A DNA stretch of 64,000 nt from Opisthocomus hoazin (lineage: Eukaryota > Chordata > Aves > Opisthocomiformes > Opisthocomidae): positions 52,741,830 through 52,805,829 of the forward strand of contig NC_134454.1 in the NCBI RefSeq assembly GCF_030867145.1, in the 5' to 3' direction. The position numbers and the translations under genes were made by a program. Of the stretch, positions 9,701-24,700 are shown one piece after another. The notes beneath the pieces were generated by a model. The model saw nothing but the letters and a program-made list of their open reading frames with translations, ran no database searches and was not told the origin of the DNA. The stretch's first letter is position 1; each line of letters begins with the position of its first letter.

Positions 9701-12700
9701 TCTACTTTGAACCAAAGTGTTGGTCTAGGCCATCTTCAGTGGTGACTGTCAGCCTCAGAGACTCTTTTATCTATGACTCTATGAAACTCACATGTAAAAA
9801 CGCACATAACTGCAATCTGATCCTTTGTACAATTTCAAGGATTCAGAGCTCTTGGAGATTGTAAAGATATTTTTCTGAAATGCTTCATTCAAAGGATTAG
9901 CCATTAATAAATACATAAAATCCACATCAAGAAAGAAATGCTTTATAAAGAATATAGCAACTTCCACCTTCCTTAAGATAACACCTACCAATTCCAATAC
10001 CTACTTCTGAATTCCTTTTATACATAAAACTGAAATCTGGGTCCCACTGCAACTAACAGGTGTCTGACACTGAATTCGTAAGATTAATTCTGAAAAATAA
10101 TTCCTGTTGTAGCTAAGGCAATACACTGAAGTCTCTACATCCAGCTTACTGCTGCTGATTCTGTTGCGCTAAACTCCAGATTCAGAGTGACTTGAATCCT
10201 GCCAGGGTGAACTGCCTTAGTCTGTTTTGTCAGTGCCTTAAACTGGATGCAATCATCACATGGGAAACAGCTGCCCTCACTTCCACACAGTGCTGAGCTC
10301 AGCTTGGCTCATTACTGAAAGTGGCTCCAAAAGAATGGGTGTGTGAACACAAAATGACAAAGCACGTGGTTGTGGGAACTGCCTCCAGGCCACTCTCAGC
10401 AGAAAGAAGGTCTGAATGCCATCTCTTCCATGACTATCACAGAATCATAAAATATTTTGGGTTAGAAGGGACCTTTAAAGGTCAACTAGTCCAGCCCTCC
10501 CTGTAATCGGCAGGGACATCTTCAACTAGATCAAGGTGCTCAGAGCCTCATCCAACCTGACCTTGAATGTTTCCGGGGGGGGGCACCTACCACCTCTCTG
10601 GGCAACCCGCTCCAGTGTTTCAACACTCTCATTGTAAAAAATTTTGTTCTTTTATCTAGTCTGAATCTACCCTCTTTTAGTTCAAACCCATCACTCCTTG
10701 TCTTATCTCAACATGCCGTGGTAAAAAGCCTGTCCCCATCTTTCTTACAAACCCCCTTGAACTACTGAAAGGCTGCAGTGAGGTCTCCCCAGAGCCTTCT
10801 CTTCTATAGGCTGACCAGCCCCAACTCTCTCAGCCTTTCTTCATAGGAACTATGGGCTCCTCCACTCCAGTGAGGAGTTAGCAGCACACCACACAAGCTC
10901 AAGTGCCACTCATCTTCTATATGTGGGTCTTCATAACAACACACATAGCAGAAGCCAGGGACTAATCAACCCATACTACGCTGTGGGTATGACGTTTACT
11001 CAAAAGTCTGAGGGGCTTCTCCCTCAGCCTTCTAAATCCAGCAGGGTAAGAGTCATGCAGAGTACTGGAGACGCCCATTTCTATGAAGACTTTAAGTGTC
11101 TATCTTCAGTCATCTGAGTTCACCCAGGTTATCCGCCCTCAACAGAGTTGATATCATTGCACTCTTACTTCCCTGATGAATGCACAAGTTATTTACATGT
11201 ATTCCTTGAAAAAAATTAATGTGGTCCCCGAAAATAATTTTCTAATTTTACAGAAAGCACATATATTTCAAAAGTGGCTAATTTCCAGTATTATGGAGAC
11301 TGGTAATATATGCTGATCAGAAACAACTGCATCATTTGACCAACTTATTGCTTATCTATTCCCCGAGTCTGCTTCTGATAGTAGCCAGCACCAGATGCGT
11401 CCGGAAAAGATACAAGTAGCATAATACAATTAGGGAATAACCACTACATATGGAAAGCTTCTTCCGAGCTCTGTCAGCTTGCAATTGGTTTATGGTCAAT
11501 TAGTAGCAGAGATCACATCTGTAATACTGAAACGATCTTATCTGAAGTGCTTGCAAGATACTCTTCTTACCTACATAATATTCTCATCTTTTCAGAGGAG
11601 TCCTTACAGCATGCTAAAGGAATCTGAAATCCTGGGATATTTCTGCCACATCTAAATGTGTGCTTAGATGATTCAGTGGTATATATATACTTGTTATCAG
11701 AAGCGCTATACGAACAGCTCCAGATGTATGATAATGAAGACCTGCAAACATACAGACTACCTTCTCTTTAGAAACACAAAATAAACATCTAGCAGTTCCT
11801 ATGGCAACAGCAGTAAGTATAAATGAGGAACAGAACTGCCTGCATAAGCTGGAAACAGCAAAGCTGGTTGCTTCTGCTTTGAGAAAGTACAGATGAGCAC
11901 AACGAAACTCCACCTGAAAGGCCTCTGAATCAGAGAACTGTAACTCATCACAGCTTTAGAAATAAAATTGATGTGGGATAGGAAACAAGTATGGTTAACA
12001 TGAAAAGCCTAAATTTGCAGGGACTTTTGTTCCACTGAAGCTGGCACAAAGATACTTAATATGATTTTTTTTTCCTTCCTTCCATCACAAATGTAAGACT
12101 GGTTTTGTCATGTTTTTAGTATGCTACACTTCCAGGCTACCATTTCTACTCACTGAATCTAAAATGGCTGGTTCAGTGACTTATGCATCTATTACTCACC
12201 AGAACTCAGCATCAACATTTTTTAGACACCAGAATGAGGAGTCTTTAGAGCAAACGTCTTAGTTCAAGTATTAGGAAACCAATCCATGGACAAAAAATTT
12301 TCACTTCATAAATTTACTTTGTAACTGCAAAATTTACTTTGCAATTTTAAAAAGTACAAAGTGCAAAAAAAATTACATAATACAACTTGTCACCAGAAAA
12401 TTGCCTAAATAAGTAAGTTTAAGAGGTATATTCCTAGAAATCGGAGAAGGATTTCTGTATAGTACACCACTAGCATTACGTGTCTACATCTTATGATCTG
12501 CAGGAGCATTGTGGGGCTATTTTAATAAATAACAAAGTCCATATAGCTTCATCTCAAATATTGCCTAGTGATGCATCTTTCCAGCTCTTGAAACTCTGAT
12601 GTTTATGTACCTATTCCCTTGTATGCTGCAGCTGCCTCACAGTTCAGTTCCAGTTGACCTGCATGCTTTTTGCAGTCACATACTTTCCGACAACTAGAAG

Positions 12701-15700
12701 AAAGCTGTTCTAATTAAAATACGCCATTTAGCGAAGTGAAGCATCATCTTTTCAAGTAAGTCAGGCAAAGTTTGTACAGAGGATAAGTATGCCTTTAATT
12801 CAGAGTTTACAAGTTTTAAAAATAGTTATAAACAAACCAACAAAAAAGCATCAGCTCTGTTTCACCCAGATACTAAGAAGTGTTTAAACAGCTAATTTAC
12901 AGGTATTTATAGGTATAATTTACAGCTAGCCATATTGGCCTAGGACAGTATCTGGCACCTGTGCCTCCACTGTCACATAAAATTTTATGTGTCTTCAGAT
13001 GTATATCTGATAATACCTTCCTTCTGACCAAAATACTCTTTTGGAATGAATTTCTGCAGAGTCCTTGTCTATACAAGTAAATGGTGCAGCTCACTTTCTG
13101 GGAGTCAGAAAATTGATGTAGCGTAATTCCCACTGTAGTTTAAAGATCATGAAATGGAAAGTGCTATACAAACATTTGGTAAGAATTTACTTTAAAGCTC
13201 TATACTTCCTACTCTCCTATTACGCAACCCTTCTAAAACGTGTCACCTCCAGAAACATTCTCCGTACCTTTATAATGCTCTGACATGTTGAGAGTGGTAA
13301 ACCAACCAAACTGGTCCCATTGATTGACATGATCTGGTCCCCTATGTTCAGCTTTCCACACTTCTCTGCTGGTCCTCCATGCATCATGTTGGCTATGATA
13401 ACGGTAGGCAAAATGGATCCCCAGCCAGACTCCACAATCACTACACCTAGGATTTCTCCCTTTTGTTTTTCAATGTAAACCTGTATCATAAGAAAAACTG
13501 TTTCAAAAAAAAGCTTCTTCACATATATGGAGCTGACTAACACCCCCACTCCCAAACATTCATAGAACCAACAAACACTTACCCCTCCATAATTGCAACC
13601 TGTGTTACTAATTCAAAGGCAAAACAAAACAGGCTACACATTTTACTGCATTTCCTTTGTATTCAAGCATGAAATGATCAATGCTACACAACACAGATTT
13701 TGCTTGGTGTGAAACACCCCTCACAATTTATTTCTACATATGAGCAGAGAAAACTGGAGTGGAAGAAACCCTGGTGACATGGGCTTCGGCGGACAAAGCT
13801 GAACAAGAAGAGACTGCAAGAGTTTATGACTGTGGTTTGGAAAACTACTACCTGTGTGTTGCAGTGGTGCACTGGTCCATTTTTATTAACCATGATGCAA
13901 ATCCTTTCAGCAAATTCAATCCTTTAAAATCTGGAATCAGCCACTTTCACAAACATGCGTGCCTCTACAAATTTCATATTGTTTACTGTAATCTGTTAAA
14001 TTGTATTACTCTGTTAATCTGTTTTAAATTCATTTCATTAACATACAATGTCAAACATGTCTGAAAATCATTTGGTAAAAAGGACACAAACAGATGGCAA
14101 ATCATTTCACTGCTGATAAATTTTGGGTTCACTGTTTGCCTTTGGTACGGAACTGATGACAGAGTGTCCTACTTGGGAGGATACTGTAGTCTCACAGAGG
14201 TCATTTATAGAAAGTATTAAAGGTTTTCTGATTTCTGCCAGCATGGGCATGCAACTGGCACAGAGCAGCTTAATGCTGTCGTGGAAAAAAACAAGACATA
14301 CATCTTTGCAGTTTTCAGATTTGGAGAAGTGAATCAGGTCATCATTGTACATGTCCTGGGTATTGAGCAAGTCACTATATTCCTTCTGGCTCAGGTCTTC
14401 TGGGTTGATTCCGTTTGCCCTCAGGAATTCCTGGTAGGCCACACTAAATGCTTGACCTATGGACTGTGCAATCAGCTGTGCCTGTAGCAGTTCCCACAGA
14501 AGAGAGAAGAAAAAAGTGAAACATTCTGATGGTCTTGTCCACTGACAATTTCCCTGTTACAATTACACCGTAAAATGGGTCATCAAGTCAAGCTGATGAA
14601 CCTACAAGTCAAGTTACTGTAATCCAGTTTAAAAAAAAACTTATGCATTAAAAATTAATTCAAAATACCCACCAAAAGTCAACACATTCACCTGTGCCAT
14701 AAATCCAGCTTTGCAAGCAATTATAAATGAGAAATATAAATAAAGTCATCTATTCACAGGTAAGAACTCCTAATATAAATGTAAAGGTATACCCACTGCC
14801 ATGACTGTAGCTCGCACCTACAATTCTTCCCGCATGTGCAGCTCCCAGATCGCCCTCCCTTCTAGCAGAGGCAATGCCATTCGCTGACAAGCCAGCAGTG
14901 AAAATGAAAATGTCTACTACAAAACACACAACCATGTTTAAGAGGGTATTTCTTCCTTTTCTTACCCTCCTTTAAAACCATGATGTCCATACTGGCTACT
15001 CCTACCCAGTCTCAGATGAAACAGGAGAAGGGCAGCAATTAGTGACCCGATCCAGGCCTTGAAGTGAGTGGAAATGGTCACACACATCTCCACTCTGCTA
15101 CCTCCTTCAGCCTCTCTCCTCTACATATCTTGTTTCCCTCCAACTCCCATGACTCTGCCAGTCCCCTGCCCCTTTACTTCTCAGCCTGTCCTTTGTGTGC
15201 ACCCTCTTGCACCTGCAGCTTCCCATAGACTTCTCTGCCCCTAAAGCCACCAAATGTGCCACTCACTACACTGCACTGCTCGCATTGTGAGCAGAAACTG
15301 GGCACAAGGCAGACACGGGGAAAGCTGTGTGTTGTGCCAGGTGGACAGTGCAGCTGGAAACAGCAGACTCGAGGGATGGCTCTCTGAGGCAGTGGTCAGG
15401 GTTGGTATAAGACGGGTAATGGACAGGAGAAGCAGCAGCACAGCATGGTGCAGAATACTGCTGTGTGTCACTGGAGTGATACATGCAGGACGCACTGTGC
15501 GGTGCACAGGAGCTGGCCGTGATGTGTACTGAAACAGTCCCTTGGAGCACAGTGCTGACTGTGGTGAAGAGAGGGAAGAGGAGAACTCCACAGCTGACAA
15601 CATTGGCCTGGGGGAGTGCTAGTGACGAATTAATACTGCTGAGGTGTATTTTTATACAGCCTACCAGCTGTCTTTCAAGTCCCGTTTGGTCCCTAATAAA

Positions 15701-18700
15701 GGAAAGGTTCCCAACCCTGAAATAAAAAGTTGACTGTATCTTGAAGCATCTCCAGCTAGCACTAAACCTGTTGATACGAACAGCATGATTGTTGCTGCTG
15801 AAAAGGCCAACATCTAGTCTGGTAGTATTTTACCAATGCTCAGATCAACCCAGTTTTGACAGCAAGAACAATACAGCAAGAAAATGGGAAAACTACACCT
15901 CCATAGCTCAGTAACCTAGGTGAGGAGATAAATGCAGACTTCACATTCATACATGTGCATCTTCTCTCCAAGAAGAGATCAACACCCATTTAGACACTCA
16001 GCATTTGGATACATCACGAGGGTTCAGCTCATTTGAAGATCCAGCTCTAAATATAGTTGAAAATCTGGTGCTGTTCTCCTTAGATAAGGACCCTTCCAAG
16101 CAGAGACACATTCTGGCCAACATCCACGTCAGGCTTACAGCTTCTGTGTCAGTTACTAGGCAAATTCTTCTAAATACCCAGCTGTCCCAGAAGAAGAAAA
16201 GGTGACAATGATACATACATGAGTTTTATAATTTAAACAGGCTGCACTACTCCACTGGATGTAGTGGATCTTCAAAGCTGCGAGTTCCTTGCTGCTAACA
16301 GGTGCTATAATGTCTCCATTCTAACTCTTTCTTAGTCATCTGGGTACCTGAGATAAATTTTGCAAGCTATTTGTGAACTATACCACGACTAAGGAAAACT
16401 GATAAAATCTTCTGCAATTGTTCAGCATATTTTCAGGTCACTGAGCCATGCTTTTACTGGATCTACAGGCGTCTACTTTCCAAGCCAATGTCTGGGTGGC
16501 ATAGGGAGGATCACATCTGACACAAATATGGGCTGATCCAAACAAACCGCAGAAAGTAATGTCAGTGATCCCCAAAGGGAAGCGTAGGTTCCAGCTAGCC
16601 AAAGTATTAACAGCAGCCTGGGAAACAGATCCAGGAAGTCTGGATCATAGTCAGATCACCACATGCCGAAGAAAAACAAGTACCAGCCTCTGGCATCTGA
16701 CGGTTTGATTTTTCCTTCTTCAGCTGGCCAGTAAGAGAGCCAGCAGTGTCCAAACTTCGGCCTAGAAATACAGGAACAGCAGCCTCAAAGCGGGCAGCAT
16801 ATCAGTTGATATTAAACCAAAGAAATATCAGCTACTCTTTTTATTTTCATACTAGTTTCTTTAAAAGCTTTGCAAAACTGGCTTACGTTTTATTTATCTA
16901 CCTGCATATCCACAATTTTTTATGCTCTTTGTCAAAATTTTGGTAGAGGATTACTTCTGTCAGTGCTCTTGTCCTTACTTTTTAACCTCAGCAGTGGGTC
17001 ATGTATGTACATTCATCTACTAGCAGATAATTTATCCACACATGGGTTAGGTTAGGGCAGACTCATTGTTACATAAAATCAGCTGCTTATTCCAGAAAAC
17101 TTTCCCATCTCAAAACCCATGCTGACACGCTGTAGAGTGGCAGACATATGAGGATCTTAAAAGAAACAGATATTTTCACCTTACTTCTCTCAAGGAATAC
17201 TCTGCTATTCGGAGGACTTAGAACGGAGATTTTATTTCTCCCCCCAAATTATAGGGCTAACTTCATTATGATACTGGCAACTACAAGCTAGCCACTTCAA
17301 TCTGATATGTTTGATTTTACTTTTCAGTTACTGAGCTTTAAAAAGTGCATAAAATCAGCAAATTATGCACTTTGATTGTGAAGACAGTATCTCAAGTCCT
17401 ATATAAGGTAACTTAGTAACCTGCACTGTAGACTAAAATTTACTCAAATGTGTCTCTATTCAGCATACTTTGGGACTGCTGGGATTACCAACTTTCTTTG
17501 CTGGCTTTTCGATACGATGTCAGGAACTACTCCCCAACACAAGTCTCCTTCCCCTCCTCCTCCTCCAAATAAAATCTCATCTTTCCAATATGTATCCCTT
17601 TCCCTGGAAAAATAAGCATCTCTGATATGCTTTCACTCTCACATGCAGAATCTGAGCTGGCATTTGTAAGCTGTGGCAACTGGACCCTCCTCTCATTGTT
17701 ACTGGCAGGCAATGAAGGAGCTTAAAAATGAGAAACAATTCTATAAACACCAATTTTGTGAATAAACTGTCAGATTCAAACATGCAAACAGAAGGAATGT
17801 TCCTCTGCTTAGATGAAACATGTTGTTGCAGTTAATGAACACAGGACCACTTGCAATGGACTTCAAGCCTACCAAAATGAGCTTACATTTCCACCCCTAC
17901 AAAATTACAAGACAGAAGAATTCCTTACATCCTCAGATTCAAAGACATGGCAAATCATTTTGTACTGCCTCTTTCCATCTTGGGAAGGGTGAGATGCTTC
18001 CACATTATCCTGGGAGTTAGACCGTGGCATTCGCCTACGAGCCATCAAAACAACTATATTTCCTATATCTGCAATGTAAGAAATGGTCCGCAGGGGATGA
18101 TCCATCATGGTTTCCTGGGAATACAAAAAACAACATGAGCAGCAGTTTCAACAAAGTTCTTATTGCACACCTAGTATTTCAAAACCAAACAAATGGCAAT
18201 AGAAGACCTTTGTTAAATGAAGCCTGTAATACCTGTCATGCATGAAGGGAGATGTCAATAGAAAGCAAGAGCTTCACTTTCCACAAGTAAAGCAACAAGC
18301 AAATTTTAAAAATTAACGTTGTGTTTACTGTGGCAAAGCACATAAAGACCTCAGTATCAGAACCCGAATATGCTGGGCATATATGTGCAAAGGACTATGA
18401 ATTTCAAATTATCACAACCAAATTTACTGGGCTACTCTGGGCACAATTAATACTTGACACTTCATGGCTCGTAAGAAATGAGCTGACTGCCATTAGCTTA
18501 CCCGCAAATTCTAATAATTTCTACAGTCAGACACACCAAAGTGATTGCATGTGTGACACGGTTCTTCAGCATGATTTCTTACTATGAAATCCTGGAGGGA
18601 AATACAATAGCCAGCACTTTTTGAAGGGCAGGTAGGTAAAAGTTTATTTCAGTAGCCTACCACCACAGTACTGACAAAACCACCTTTTTCTATACCTGTG

Positions 18701-21700
18701 TGTCTGCATTCAGTACTTTTATTCTCTGTGTAGAAATGAAGAGGTCCACTTCAGTCATGGGCTGAGATTCACCTTCTGGAGCCTGCAAATAAATGGATTA
18801 AAGTCAAAAAAGCCACATTTGGTAACGTACTTACTAGTGATGTTAGCTCACAAACAGGGGTGCACTAAGACACAGTCACCAGAACAGCAATGCAAGATAA
18901 GAGTATTAGACTGCAGAAGCTAAACACAAATATAAGGAAACTACATACATATAAGTGAAAGTGAATTGGATATTATTTGAAAAATCGTTAACCCCATAAA
19001 AGCTTCCCTGATATTTTTACTGATTCAGTAAAATTATACCTGACTGCAACATGAACTATATACAAGTTTCATGAAAATTGAAATGATTCTCCCATTTTCT
19101 CCATACTATGAATTCCACTTTAAAGAAGGTTCTTCACATGAGCCATAGATGGGCCTAACAATATCTCTTGCTTGAGGAATTTCTATATGGGCTAACAGAG
19201 ACTGCCAAGACCAACGGAAAAACCTGTACCACAGGTTTAAGCAATTCATAATGCAGTTCTGGTAAAAGACCTTCACAGTCAGACAATATACTATTCAAGC
19301 ACTAATCCACTTTAGAAGTTGTATTTTGTTAACAGAAAGCAAATGCTGGTAATTTTTTTTTAAATTAGATTTGTTAAAAGGTACTTCAAAATTCCATAAA
19401 CAAAAAACTTATCACTAAGATGAGTAAATCCCAGCATATTACTGTGTGTACATACATATTTTTTTTCTTTTTTGCATCCAGCAATTTGACACATCTGTGA
19501 ATCAAACAAAGTGTTCTTCTATAAAGATTAAAAAAAAACAAACAAAAAAATTAATTTTAATCCACCATTTTACAGAGTTAAAACCTTTGCTATGTCAGTC
19601 CTGTTTCTTCAGTATGCATTTTGGGTACTGCCTGTAACCATTTGATAAATCCAATCTTTACTCTATTTCTTAACATGAAATGGCTAATGATAAGCAACAA
19701 AAAATGGCCAATCAGGCAACCGATTTCTGAGAAATGTCAACGCGTATGGCGGCTCAGAAATAAATCTTAAAAAAAACTTGCTGGATGCAGAAAATAAAAA
19801 AACAAAATAAAAAGAAAGGCAAAAAACCCTCCCAGAAAACAAAAGAACAGGCATAACATCAAGCTGATGGAGTTTGTACTGCACCTTCTTCCTGCTTTTG
19901 GCTAATTTCTGGGCCATCTGCTTAGCATGGAACAAACAGAGACAGGAGAATAGTTAGAGAAGACCTTACAGAGACTCCAAGTCAAGCAGGAATCTGCACG
20001 CTAATGCCAGGGCTCACAGGCTACTAGCTGTTCTAAACTAGTCCCTGCTTACATTAATTACCTCATTTTCTTTTTAGCTTAAAAAATATTTTAAAATTTC
20101 ATGTTTAGCACAATTACTTTAAAAAATGAAAAGAAACTGCACCAAAAGAGTCAGGAAGAACACAAATGTTTTTTTGTTTGTTTGTTTCATTTAAAACATT
20201 ACTTGCAACAAACAAGGGGTTTTCTTTTGTGGGGTTTTTTTCTTTTTTCTTTTTTTTAAGTGGGAAAAACAAAAAAGGAGCTTCCCCTCATTTACAGCAG
20301 TGTAAATCATGAGGTCACTTCTTTTGAAGCAACACTAGTGTAAAAGGTGAGAGAATAATGAAAGAATAATCTTAACCATTAGTATGTCAGCTTTTTCAGA
20401 TCTAAAGAATTTAAATTAAAGTTTTCTAAAATAACCTCCCTAAAACTATGCTACTTTTTCCTGGAAAAACAAAATGACAGAAGGTAACTTCCAGCTCCAT
20501 TTTCTCCTCCTTCTGTGCAGCTATACTCATACCAATGTTAGTACTGCAGATCTGGATAACAGGTTCTCCTGTGACACCTGCACAAAGGTATGTCCATACT
20601 ACCACAATTTTTCAAGAAGGCAGTGGAGCATGTACTTCCGTTTCACGAACAACTGAAAACAGGTCTCTTGTCACTAAGTAGATTAACTGATTTACATCCA
20701 GACTTATATCAACCCATTGCACCAAACTGATTCCTTATGTGCTACTACTGTGGCAACAATAACACCGCAAATAAGCATCATTCTTACTATCTTGCAAACA
20801 TTAATTCAAACCAAAGTGAACTGAACTCACAGACCTGCTTACAGAAGAAATGCAATACTCACCAGGCTGGCAGATATCCTTTTACTTCCAACAGTAACAG
20901 CCCCTCAGCTAATTAAATTAAGAGAAGTTCTTGTGGTGGGAAGGAGGGTTACTGTTACAGGCTTCATAAAGATTCAAAGCTAACTACTTTCATGAAGAAC
21001 AAACAGGAGGCCTGACAAGACACATCAAACGTTTTATACTGATGCTCACAACTTAAATCTGTCAAATTTCATCTAAACAAATCTGCAAGCAGCTACTAAA
21101 GATCATGCTGCTTATTTATCAAAATAAACATTCTCACACCAGCTTTTAGTCATCTTTTTCAATCTAAGAAATATTTGATAGCCTGGTGATGGCAAACTAT
21201 TGCAAAAGCAATTAGAACTGCCTCATGCTGCAGGCTCCTCATTACATTAATGTTAATTTACATTGGTACTCAGAAATAATATACTCATCTTGAGTAACAG
21301 CTGCTTGCCATACACTGGGCAAGGAGGAGTCACTCATCAGATAAAGCATTCAAATTGCTTTCCAAAATCAAGATCTCCTTCAGGCAATTTCTACCCATCC
21401 CCAAACCTTCCAGTGATGGACCTCACAAAAGAAGAAAACCACAGGCCAGAAAGCAGAAAAAGGGGGAAACCTGGAGCTAGAGGTTTACAATGCAGAATCA
21501 AAGATTAATTAAAATACACTATCATTCAATTTATTGAAAATTCTGCTCTTGCACTGGTAGTATCTAATCTTAGTAGTATTTTAATTTTTTGAAGAATGAC
21601 TTTAAAATATTTTACAAAACTAAGGTGATGATATGGAACAATCAATTTTAGTAAGTGATTTAACACTACATAGAAATGTCATAAAACAAGTTATGGTCCA

Positions 21701-24700
21701 CAAAAAAACAAATTAGGATAATTCTATGCAAGACACTTTATCAGACTAATCCTCTTCATCACCATGTTCTTTTGCTGATTTAGATTAAAAAATTCTTTCT
21801 ATATTCTTAGAAAAAACAGAATACTTAATCTCAACAAAATATAAATTTTTAAAAATATCTAGACTCCAGGCCTTTCATTTAAGGTAAATGAACTGTAACT
21901 ATGTATCTAGCAGCAACTTCCAAAACTATAAATTGTTAAAAATGAGCAAGCTTCCACTTTTGCTACAGGGATGTCTTAAACACACTCAACCCATTTAACC
22001 TCTACAAAAAACGTACTGCAACTCAGTGAACACCCAGATGACACCAAGTAAACAAAATGTGCAGAATATTAAATTCTTTCCACACATCGGTTCTATCTTA
22101 AATTACATTCAGTAATTAAATCAGTTGCTGTCTAAAAATGTCCAAACCTGCCACACAGCTCAAATCTGCCGATCAAAAATAAAAACGAAAATTAACTGTT
22201 AGTTCACATGTGAAATGTAACAGCACATATCAGCTGTGAACTTTAATAATGAACATCAACATTTATTAGGTACAACGAATCCACTCCAAATAAAATATGA
22301 AAAGATATTTCTTTCTGTGCTATCTGAAGAAATGAGACTACAGTCTGGAAACAGCGAAACACCTTTTCTATTACCAAAAGTACCTCCTAGTGGAAATATG
22401 AAATAACTATGTTTCACAAATGGCTTCAAAGCAGTGTATCTGTTTTAACATATTTGGACTTCACAGAGACCAATGCTCAAGCACAAATCACAGAATGTTC
22501 AGGGTTGGAAGGGACCTCTGTGGGTCATCTAGTCCAACCCCCCTGCCAAAGCAGAGTCACCTAGAACAGGCTGCACAGGACCTCATGCAGACCAGTTTTG
22601 AGTATCTCCAGAGAAGGAGACTCTACAACCTCCCCGGGCAGCCTGTTCCAGTGCTCCGTCACCCTCAGAGTGAAGAAGTTCTTCCTCATGTTCAGACGGA
22701 ACTTCCTGTGCTTCAGTTTGTGCCCATTGCCCCTTGTCCTGTCGCTGGGCACCACTGAAAAGACTCTGGCCCCATCCTCTTGACACCCACCCTTCAGATA
22801 TTTGTAGGCATTTATAAGGTCCCCTCGCAGCCTTCTCTTCTTCAGGCTGAACAAGCCCAGCTCCCTCAGCCTTTCCTCATAGGAGAGATGCTCCAGCCCC
22901 CTCATCATCCTTGTAGCCCTCCGCTGGACTCTCTCCAGTAGCTCCTCATCTTTCTTGAACTGGGGAGCCCAGAACTGGATGCAGTCCTCCAGATGAGGCC
23001 TCACTAGGGCAGTGTAGAGGGGAAGGAGAACCTCTTTCAACCTGCTGGCCACACTCTTCTTAATGCACCCCAGGATACCATTGGCCTTCCTGGCAACCAG
23101 GGCACACTGCTGGCTCATGGTCAACTTGTCATCAATTCTCGTACTTTTAAGTGAAGAAATACTTGCTTAAAGAAGCAGCATGGGGAATTGTTTTCAAAAT
23201 CTGTTCACATTCTAAATGAATGACTATATGGTCTGAAGGAACTGGACAAGGTCCTGTGCAGCCTGCTGTAGGTGACCCTGCTTTGGCAGGAGGGTTGGAC
23301 TAGATGACCCACAGACGTCCCTTCCAACCCCTACCATTCTGTGATTCTGTGATTCTGTGAATTGATAACATGAAGCATTATAAGGATTATTAACTTCAAA
23401 AGGAACACACTCATATGCAAAGGTATGTGTACACAACAGGCCTTAAACAAAACTATTCCCCCCTTTTTAATGCTCTTAACTTCAAGTATGCAAATTTTTA
23501 AAAGCTCATTCTTAATTCATAACCTTTGTTTTCTTTAACTACAGGGAAATGCTTCACATGCAACACCTAACATACTCTGTGAACAAATGTGAGTAGGGCA
23601 CAAGTATCATAGTCATAGTGCAAGCAGTATTGTACACTTTTGGGCTAAAGGCTACCTAATGTAGTAATAAATCTGACAGCAGGGACTCGATCTCTCGTAA
23701 TTAATTTCTCACTACTAAAGTTTAGCTTTAATAGCAATCAGCAATAAAACCAGCCAAAACCAACTCTAATAAACCAAAGATCCTAAGGTGCAGCGAGGTA
23801 TATTTATATTGCCTGAGCTGCGCCTAGAAGCAGAAAAGCAGTAACTATCAAAGAAGTGTACAATGGTATTGTACACTAAGCCAGTAACTTTCTGAAATAC
23901 ACTTACAGTTTCAGAAAATTATGCACACAAGCTAGGGTTTTATCAGGTCAACAGCGCAACTACTTGGGCCTCCACCCTGAGACAAATTCACTACAACCAA
24001 GAATATGCATGCCTGCTGATTTATATGGATGTATAAATTATGGGTTTTATGAGTGAACAGAGCTGAACAGCATAGCAGACTCTGTAAAGGAAAGTCTCCA
24101 CTGTAGCTTTGGGAAGAACCAACCAAGACCTGCCAGGGCTGAGAAAGCTGAGTGAAAAATCTTTTTAAGAAATGTCACCGAATCCAGAGTCTCCAACAAA
24201 CACAGATAAACCATTCTTTTTCAACAGGCCCAGTAGTTGCTTAACTTTGTGGAAGCTTCTACAGAGATGGCAGAAGATGACTGATCTGTAGGAAGGCTAC
24301 CTCTCTCTGCCTCCTCTAGAATGCTAGAGTGTTGGTGATTTTCAGAGACACGGTTGCAAGAACTTCTGTATTTGAACACCAGCAAAATTACAACTTCTGG
24401 AAGTCTCAATGCTTCTAGTTGAGGCGTCCCTGTGAAAGTTTCATACATAGACCGAACCGAACACCTGGCATGAAAAACATTGGAAGGAATAGTAACAGCA
24501 TGAAGCATCAGCCAAGCTTAATAGACAGTGCTATTGGCCTGCTGATAACATGCTGTCTCTCTTCCTCTCTCCTGTATGCAATTGCACACAGAGTCTGAGC
24601 TGGAAACCAAAATAAACTATACAAAAGAAGAACACACAAATATTAAACTAAGGATAACTTTCAGATAAGATTGTGTTTGTTAGATGAATCAGGAGAAGAT

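Larger units (their letters stand above)
9011..13267 (-). other. APBA1: APBA1 intron 10
   Basis: This intron of 4,257 nt contains a G14 run (plus strand), an old plus-strand CR1 tail at ~9545-9787 and a minus-strand CR1 at ~10438-10865. No additional exon was seen. Confidence 0.85.

Noticed and set aside
22561-23124. 187-codon frame considered as a host gene
   Set aside because: Motifs such as [18 protein letters not shown] and [17 protein letters not shown] are CR1 ORF2, so it is part of the retrotransposon.
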